From: Deltaproteobacteria bacterium
GTDB lineage: Bacteria > Desulfobacterota > Desulfarculia > Adiutricales > Adiutricaceae
NCBI GenBank assembly: GCA_031267005.1
Contig: JAIRZX010000704.1
Span: forward strand, 1-11,035
Direction of reading: 5' to 3'
Length of the DNA stretch: 11,035 nucleotides
The position numbers were made by a program, and so were the translations under genes. The notes under the pieces were generated by a model. It was not told the origin of the DNA and searched no databases. It saw only the letters and a program-made list of their open reading frames with translations. Positions 6,125 to 11,035 of the stretch are shown here, in pieces; the first letter of the stretch is position 1; the number at the start of each line of letters is the position of its first letter.

Positions 6125-9100
6125 ATGATGTACCTCAAGCGCGTAGAGATAGCCGGCTTCAAGTCCTTCACGGAAAGGACCGTGGTGCCGTTCGGCGCCG
6201 GCATAAGCGCCGTGGTGGGCCCGAACGGCTGCGGGAAGAGCAACATCATAGACGCCATCCGCTGGGTAATGGGCGAGCAGAGCCCGAAGATGCTGAGGGC
6301 CCGGAACATGGAGGACCTGCTGTTCAGCGGCTCCAAGGGGAAGAACGCCTCCGCCCTGGCTGAGGTGGTCCTGACCCTCGCGAGGGAGACCGGCCGCGGG
6401 CCCGCCGAAATCTCAGTGACGCGCAGGCTCTACCGCCAGGGGGACAGCGAGTACCTCATAAACCGCTCCCAGGCGAGGTTGAAGGACGTCATGCGCTTCT
6501 TCATCGAGATGGGCATGGGGACCAGGTCCTACGCCATAATCGAGCAGGAGCGGGTCGGGAGGCTCGTGGACGCCCGCCCGGAGGAGAGGAGGCTCCTCCT
6601 GGACGAGGCGGCCGGCATCACCCGCTACAAGGAGCAGAGGAAGGAGTCGGAGAAGAAAATCGACTCGGCGTCGAGGAACCTCGAGACCGTAGCCCTGGTC
6701 ATGGCCGAGAACTCCAAGCGCCTGGCCCAGGTAGCCCGCCAGGCGGCCAAGGCGGCCCGCTCCAAGTCCATACGCGACGAGCTTAAAGGCCTCGAGCTCG
6801 CGCTGGCCAGCCGGGGCTTTTTGGAGCACGGCGAGCGGCGCGGGAAGCTCGATGCCGAACGCGGCGAGGCGCTGGAGCTCGCCCGCTCCCTTATTGCCCG
6901 CGCCTCGGAGCTCGAGCTGGAGGCGGAGGGGCTGAAACTGGAGGACGGCCGGGCGGACTTGCTCCTGGAAGACGGGCTCGGCGCCTTCCACGGACTGGAC
7001 GGCCGCCACTCCAAGGCGTTAACGGAGCTGGGCCACCTGCGCGAGTCCTTGAAGGACGCTTCGGAGCGCAGGGAGGCCGCGCTGAAGGAACTCGCCGGCC
7101 AGGACGGCGAGAGGGAGACGCTCCAGCGCGACGCCGCCCGCCTGGAGGCCGAGAGCGCCGGGATGGAGGGCGAGGCCGAGGGGCTCTCCGCCCGGGCCAA
7201 GGGGGCGGGGGAGGAGCTTGCTGAAGCCCGCCGCGCCTTCGAGCAGGCGGATATTGCGGCCAGGGCCTCGGCCCGCTCTTTGGACGGCATGAAGGACTCC
7301 CTGGCTCGGGCCGGCGAGGGGCTGGCCGGGGCCGAGAGCCTGGCCGAGCACTTGGCTGGCCGACGCCGCTCCCTGGAACTCGAGCAAAACGAGATGGAGC
7401 ACACCCTTTCCGCCGCCTCGGACAAGGCCGTTTCCCGGGCCCGCTTCAAGAAGGGCCTGGAGGACGACCTGGCCGCCCTGGACGGGGAAACTGGGGCCTT
7501 GAGGGAGGCCGCCGCCTCCTCCAGGAAAGCCTACGAGGCCGCCCGCGCCGAGTGCGGCAGGGCTGACTCCAAAGCCGCGGGTCTTAAAGCCCGCCTGGAG
7601 ACATTGGAGAGCCTGGAGGCCTCCTTCTCCTGGCATCCCCACGAGATAGGCGATCTCCTGGGCCGCCCGGAACTCAAGGGCTGCGGGATCGTGGGCCCGG
7701 TGGCCGAGAGCGTGAAAATCCCCCCGGGCGGCGAGGAGGCGGCCGAGGCCTGCCTGGGCGCGCGCCTGAGCTGGGTCCTGGTCCGGGACAGGCGGGCCGC
7801 CGCGAAGGCGCTCGCGGCTGCCCGCCGGAACCGGCTGGGGGTCTACGGCTTCGTGATCGAAAGCGAGCTGGACGGGCTCCCCCTGGCCGAGGCCCTCCTG
7901 GGGGGGAAGATCGAACTGGCGGACGCCCCCGGCGCCCCGGAGGGCGGCGGGGAAGGCGGCGGCCCCCCGGGCTACTCCGGCGCACAGCCGGGGTCCTCCG
8001 CCGACTCGCCGGGCCCGTCCTCCGCCCAGCCGCCGCCCCCGGTCGCCAACCCGGGCCCGTCCGGCGCCGAGCCTGGGCCTTCCCCGCCGCCCTCCGGGCC
8101 CGGCTCGGCGGGCGAAGGCCTGGCGGATCCGCTGGAAATGCTCGCGGAAACGCTCGAAGACGGCACGGTGCTTTTGGCGAGGGACGGGAGCTTCGTGTCC
8201 CGGCGCGTGCTGGCGGGCGGCGCCCGCCGGGAGGGCGGGAAAGGTTCCGGCGGCGGCAAGGGGCTTTTGGCCCGCCTCCGCGAGAAGGAGGAGGCCGCCG
8301 GGGCGCTGGCGTCGGCCAGATCCGAGCAGGAGGCCCTGGACGCCCGCGCTTCCGAAGCCCGCGAGGCCTCGGAAGCTGCCGAAGGGGCGATGGCGTCCAA
8401 GATTGCCCAGAAGAACGCCCTCATGGCCGACGTCTCCAAGGCGGACGGGAGGCTGGTGGAGGCGGTGGCCGAAGAGAAGGGGCTCAAGATCCGCGCCGGA
8501 TCGCTCAACACCGAGCGGGAACGGGTGGAACGGGACATAGCGGCCGCCTCGGAGAAGCGGGAGAGGTTCTTAAAGGAGAAGGGGCTCCTGGAGGCCAGGC
8601 TCTCGGAGATGGCGGGGGAGCTTGAGGCCTTGCGCCTCCGATCCCGCGAGGCCTCGGAGGCCCTGGGCGAGCTCCAGGAACGCGAGTCAGCGGCGAGGAG
8701 GGCCGCGGACAGCGCCGCCGAGAAGCTCGAAGGCGCCAGGCGGGAGCTTAAGGGAGTGCTGAACTTCCTGGGGAACCTGGACTCCCGCAGGAAGTCCCTG
8801 GAGGCCGAGGCCGACAGGCAGGGGGCCCAGGCGGAGGGGCTTTCGGCGAAGATAAACGAGCTGGAGGCAGAGTCCGGGGGGCTTCCCGAAAAAATCGAGG
8901 AGGCCCGCGAGAAGCTCAAAGGCCTCCGCGGCGAGAAGGACGCCATAAGGGCGCGCCTCGCCGCGAAGGAAGACGAGCTCCGCGCCGCCCGCAAGAACCG
9001 AGAAGAGGGCCAGGAGACCTTGAACGCCTTGGAGAAGGAACTCCTGGAGGCGGACTACAGGCTCGCCAGGATCAAGGACAACCTCCTGAGGGACTGGCAC

Positions 9101-10468
9101 GCGGAATTCCGGATCCCCGGCGAGGATCCGGAAGAGCCGGAGGATCCGAAAAAGCCGGAGGGGCAGGAGGAACCGGAGGGGCAGGGTGTTCGGGAGGACC
9201 CGGAGGACACGGAGGGGCCTGAGGGCCAGGGAGTTCGGGGGGACCCGGAAGGGCCGGAGGGTCAGGGAGTTCGGGAGGACCCGGAAGGGCCTGCGAACCC
9301 GGTGCCCCCGACGGATCCGGAAGGGCTTGGGAACCCTGTGGAGCCGGAGAACTCGGAGGGGCCCGGGGACTTAACGGAACTTGCCGGGACTGAGGCTCTG
9401 GGGGACCCGGCGGGACCGGCCCCCGGGCCCGAAGCCGCAGATGGCGCCGGAGGCTCGGAAACCCCCGGCGTTGCCGCCCGGAAGGCGGACGCCCCTGCGG
9501 CCCCTGGCCCCGAGGCGGGCCAGGAAGAAACATTGGCGGTCCGGTCGGTCGAGGGGTTAGAATACTCGCGCAACCCCGACTCCGACGTCTCCCCACCCGC
9601 GCCCGGCAGGATCCCGGCGGCCGCCTCCCCAGGCCCCGACGCAAACCCAGACGCCTCCCCAGGCCCCGACGCAACCTCAGACGCCTCCCCAGGACCCGAG
9701 GCGGCGGCCGCCTCGGCCCCTCCGGCGCCGCCCGGCCCCTCCGTCCCGGCCGTAAAGCCTCCCGAAATCCTGGACCCCAGGGACTTCGCGGAGCTTCCCG
9801 TGCCCGCCGACGCGGAGTCCAGGGCCAGGAAGCTCCGGGAGCGGCTGGGCCAGATAGGCGAGGTGAACCTGGAAGCCATCGACGAGGAGAGGGAGCTCAA
9901 GCAGAAGGTGGGCCGCCTGGAGTCCCAGTACCTGGACCTCCAGAAGGCCATTGGCGATCTCAAGGAAGGCATCGACCGCATAAACGCTGTCTGCCGCAAG
10001 CGCTTCACCGACACTTTCCAGAACGCCTCCCAGAAGTTCCAGGAAATCTTCCCGGTGCTTTTCGAGGGGGGCGAGGGCTGGCTCAAGCTCGTGGAGGGCC
10101 TGGACCCCCTGGACGCCGGGGTCGAGATCCGCGTGCATCCCCCGGGCAAGAAGATCACCGTCATGAGCCTCCTGTCCGGCGGCGAGAAGGCGCTCACCGC
10201 CTTAGCCCTCATCTTCGCGCTGTACCTCATCAAGCCCAGCCCCTTCTGCCTCCTGGACGAGGCCGACGCCCCCCTGGACGAGGCCAACATCGACAGGTTC
10301 AACAAGCTCCTCCGGAGGCTCTCCGAGTCCTCCCAAATCATCATGGTCACACATAACAAGAGGACTATGCAGATAAGCGACACCCTTTACGGCGTCACCA
10401 TGGAGACCCCCGGGGTCTCCAGGCTTGTCAGCGTCAGCATGTCCCAGGCGGAGGCCCTCACACGCTGA
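6125..10468 (+). CDS. smc: chromosome segregation protein SMC (condensin ATPase) with two low-complexity insertions
   Basis: SMC dimers load on DNA with ScpA/ScpB and use ATP to compact and separate chromosomes. Residue numbers start at the ATG at 6125. MYLKRVEIAGFKSF begins the N-terminal head, with Walker A GPNGCGKS at 32-39 and the following RWVMGEQSP and MEDLLFSGS motifs. Coiled coil runs about 170-515. The hinge starts near GIVGPVAESV (519-528) and ends near RRVLAGG (about 690). The returning coil runs about 705-998. The C-terminal head has VNLEAIDEE, signature LSGGEKALT (from 1350), Walker B FCLLDE (1374-1379) and VTHNKRTM. At 1447 residues it exceeds the usual 1150-1200. A 66-residue insert in the hinge (601-666) and a 229-residue insert in the coil near the head (999-1227) account for the excess. 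A second ATG at 6128 is equally plausible. No Shine-Dalgarno sequence precedes either. The stop overlaps the next start by one base. Confidence 0.97.
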   Translation: MMYLKRVEIAGFKSFTERTVVPFGAGISAVVGPNGCGKSNIIDAIRWVMGEQSPKMLRARNMEDLLFSGSKGKNASALAEVVLTLARETGRGPAEISVTRRLYRQGDSEYLINRSQARLKDVMRFFIEMGMGTRSYAIIEQERVGRLVDARPEERRLLLDEAAGITRYKEQRKESEKKIDSASRNLETVALVMAENSKRLAQVARQAAKAARSKSIRDELKGLELALASRGFLEHGERRGKLDAERGEALELARSLIARASELELEAEGLKLEDGRADLLLEDGLGAFHGLDGRHSKALTELGHLRESLKDASERREAALKELAGQDGERETLQRDAARLEAESAGMEGEAEGLSARAKGAGEELAEARRAFEQADIAARASARSLDGMKDSLARAGEGLAGAESLAEHLAGRRRSLELEQNEMEHTLSAASDKAVSRARFKKGLEDDLAALDGETGALREAAASSRKAYEAARAECGRADSKAAGLKARLETLESLEASFSWHPHEIGDLLGRPELKGCGIVGPVAESVKIPPGGEEAAEACLGARLSWVLVRDRRAAAKALAAARRNRLGVYGFVIESELDGLPLAEALLGGKIELADAPGAPEGGGEGGGPPGYSGAQPGSSADSPGPSSAQPPPPVANPGPSGAEPGPSPPPSGPGSAGEGLADPLEMLAETLEDGTVLLARDGSFVSRRVLAGGARREGGKGSGGGKGLLARLREKEEAAGALASARSEQEALDARASEAREASEAAEGAMASKIAQKNALMADVSKADGRLVEAVAEEKGLKIRAGSLNTERERVERDIAAASEKRERFLKEKGLLEARLSEMAGELEALRLRSREASEALGELQERESAARRAADSAAEKLEGARRELKGVLNFLGNLDSRRKSLEAEADRQGAQAEGLSAKINELEAESGGLPEKIEEAREKLKGLRGEKDAIRARLAAKEDELRAARKNREEGQETLNALEKELLEADYRLARIKDNLLRDWHAEFRIPGEDPEEPEDPKKPEGQEEPEGQGVREDPEDTEGPEGQGVRGDPEGPEGQGVREDPEGPANPVPPTDPEGLGNPVEPENSEGPGDLTELAGTEALGDPAGPAPGPEAADGAGGSETPGVAARKADAPAAPGPEAGQEETLAVRSVEGLEYSRNPDSDVSPPAPGRIPAAASPGPDANPDASPGPDATSDASPGPEAAAASAPPAPPGPSVPAVKPPEILDPRDFAELPVPADAESRARKLRERLGQIGEVNLEAIDEERELKQKVGRLESQYLDLQKAIGDLKEGIDRINAVCRKRFTDTFQNASQKFQEIFPVLFEGGEGWLKLVEGLDPLDAGVEIRVHPPGKKITVMSLLSGGEKALTALALIFALYLIKPSPFCLLDEADAPLDEANIDRFNKLLRRLSESSQIIMVTHNKRTMQISDTLYGVTMETPGVSRLVSVSMSQAEALTR
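7925..8122 (+). other. Gly/Pro/Ser-rich insertion inside the SMC hinge
   Basis: Residues 601-666 of SMC consist almost entirely of Gly, Pro, Ser and Ala with repeated PGPSS / PGPSG / PGPSP motifs. They separate a hinge strand-like segment (LLGGKIELAD) from the next helix-like segment (DPLEMLAETL) and the closing DGSFVSRRVLAGG. The hinge dimerises SMC and touches DNA, so an exposed disordered loop is the likely outcome. Confidence 0.8.
9182..9295 (+). repeat. 45/36-bp tandem repeats in the SMC insertion
   Basis: Units starting CAGGG(T/A)GTTCGGG occur at 9182, 9227 and 9263, giving spacings of 45 and 36 bases. They encode QGVREDPEDTEGPEG, QGVRGDPEGPEG and QGVREDPEGPA. Spacings are multiples of nine, so the frame is kept. 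Confidence 0.85.
9621..9700 (+). repeat. 30-bp tandem repeats in the SMC insertion
   Basis: CGCCTCCCCAGG(C/A)CCCGA recurs with an exact 30-base period (units from 9621, 9651 and 9681), encoding ASPGPDANPD, ASPGPDATSD and ASPGPEA. Divergence between copies is only a few bases, suggesting recent expansion. Confidence 0.88.
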
Positions 10469-11035
10469 TGTTCGACTTCTTCCGAAGAAAGGGGCCCAAG
10501 AAGCCCCCCCCCGCCGAAGCCGCCCCCGGGGCCCCCTCGCCGGACGGAACCGTCCCCGGGCCGCCCCCTTCAGCCGTAACGCCCCCCGAGGCGCCGCCGG
10601 GCGCCGCGTCCCCCGGCGGGGAGGGCACCCAGCCTGAGGCCGCCAAGAAGCGGGGCTTTTTAAGCTCGCTGTTCGGCCGCAAGGCCAAAGACGAGCCCTC
10701 GGCCCCCGAACCCCCGCCACCTGCGGCCGGTGGCGCCGCCGCCCCGCCTGCGGAGGCGGAAGCCAGGGCCCAGGAGGAGGCCAGGGCCGAGGCGGAAGCC
10801 GAGGCGAAGGCCAAAACGGAAGCGGACGCCAGGGCTCAGGCTGAAGCGGCAGCCAAGGCCGAGGAGGAGGCCAGGGCCAAGGCGGAAGCCGAGGCGAAGG
10901 CCAAAACGGAAGCGGACGCCAGAGTTCAGGCTGAAGCGGCAGCCAAGGCCGAGGAGGAGGCCAGGGCCAAGGCGGAAGCCGAGGCGAAGGCCAATTCGGA
11001 AGCCGACGCCAGCGATCAGGCTGAAGCGCCAGCAC
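10468..11035 (+). CDS. ftsY: FtsY-like SRP receptor, N-terminal part only (cut by window end)
   Basis: FtsY is the GTPase that docks signal recognition particle and ribosome at the inner membrane. Only the first 189 codons are present and none of the GTPase (NG) domain, so the call rests on the N-terminus and context. The start, MFDFFRRKGPKK, is an aromatic/basic membrane-contact motif of the kind FtsY proteins carry. A second such motif, KKRGFLSSLFGRK, lies at 60-72. Between and after them the sequence is Pro/Ala/Gly-rich, then from residue 102 an Ala/Glu/Lys region in three 30-residue repeats, like a long acidic A domain. The ATG overlaps the smc stop as TGATG; GGAGG at 10450-10454 lies 13 bases upstream, so translational coupling is likely. 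smc-ftsY order is common in bacteria. A TolA-like or other Ala/Glu-rich protein is the main alternative. Confidence 0.62.
   Translation, partial: MFDFFRRKGPKKPPPAEAAPGAPSPDGTVPGPPPSAVTPPEAPPGAASPGGEGTQPEAAKKRGFLSSLFGRKAKDEPSAPEPPPPAAGGAAAPPAEAEARAQEEARAEAEAEAKAKTEADARAQAEAAAKAEEEARAKAEAEAKAKTEADARVQAEAAAKAEEEARAKAEAEAKANSEADASDQAEAPA
10771..11035 (+). repeat. 90-bp tandem repeat in the ftsY-like gene, 2.9 copies in window
   Basis: Units start at 10771, 10861 and 10951, the last cut by the window end. GAGGCGAAGGCCAA recurs at 10801, 10891 and 10981. Copies one and two differ by only a few bases; copy three diverges at its end. Each encodes 30 residues of the type EEEARAKAEAEAKAK, predicted to be helical. 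The array may continue beyond the window. Confidence 0.95.

Larger units (their letters stand above)
9119..9805 (+). other. 229-residue low-complexity insertion in the SMC coiled coil near the head
   Basis: Residues 999-1227 interrupt the coil between RIKDNLLRDWHAEFRI and DAESRARKLRERLGQIGEV, the joint-proximal position where ordinary SMC proteins have only a short break. The first part is Glu/Pro/Gly-rich and acidic with GQGVREDPEGPE-type repeats; the second is Ala/Pro/Asp-rich with SPGPDA repeats. No folded domain is recognisable. The downstream head motifs are intact and in frame, so this is not a frameshift. Confidence 0.9.

Overview
The window reads as a chromosomal stretch of a very GC-rich bacterium. 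Hand counts of single 60-base lines inside the coding regions reach about 80% G+C, while a few AT-rich islands fall to about 30%. The head-domain motifs of the SMC protein look most like those of Deltaproteobacteria/Desulfobacterota. That placement is inferred from motif style only and is weak. A hallmark of the window is proline-, glycine- and alanine-rich, repeat-bearing filler. It occurs inside every protein gene seen here and also between genes.

Layout, left to right. Bases 1-165 hold no gene, only a small AT-rich inverted repeat. On the minus strand, 166-2523 encodes an OLD-like protein: an SMC/AAA-type ATPase joined through a long low-complexity linker to a C-terminal TOPRIM nuclease domain. 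This architecture is associated with anti-phage defence. About 1.8 kb follows with no convincing gene: a weak 119-codon minus-strand reading frame, an AT-rich island with a perfect inverted repeat, and a diverged direct repeat spaced 396 bp. At 4357-4433 lies a complete tRNA-Pro(GGG) with encoded CCA, followed at once by a textbook rho-independent terminator. Another 1.65 kb without a convincing gene follows, carrying several short tandem repeats, one strong GC hairpin and a possible extended -10 promoter.

The right half is a plus-strand pair, smc (6125-10468) and a partial ftsY-like gene (10468 to the window edge), whose stop and start codons overlap by one base. SMC is the condensin ATPase that organises and segregates the chromosome. 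FtsY is the signal recognition particle receptor. They are functionally unrelated but neighbours in many bacteria. This SMC is about 1447 residues against the usual 1150-1200. Nearly all the excess is two disordered-looking insertions, one in the hinge and one in the coiled coil close to the head. The FtsY candidate starts with a short basic/aromatic membrane-contact motif and then an Ala/Glu/Lys region built from three copies of a 90-bp repeat; the GTPase domain would lie beyond the window.

Most notable are the two SMC insertions, the shared SPGP-rich filler and about 30-bp repeats in coding and non-coding DNA, the sharp composition break inside the OLD-like gene exactly at its linker, and the absence of a Shine-Dalgarno sequence before smc. 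I did not find a clear multi-gene novel system.
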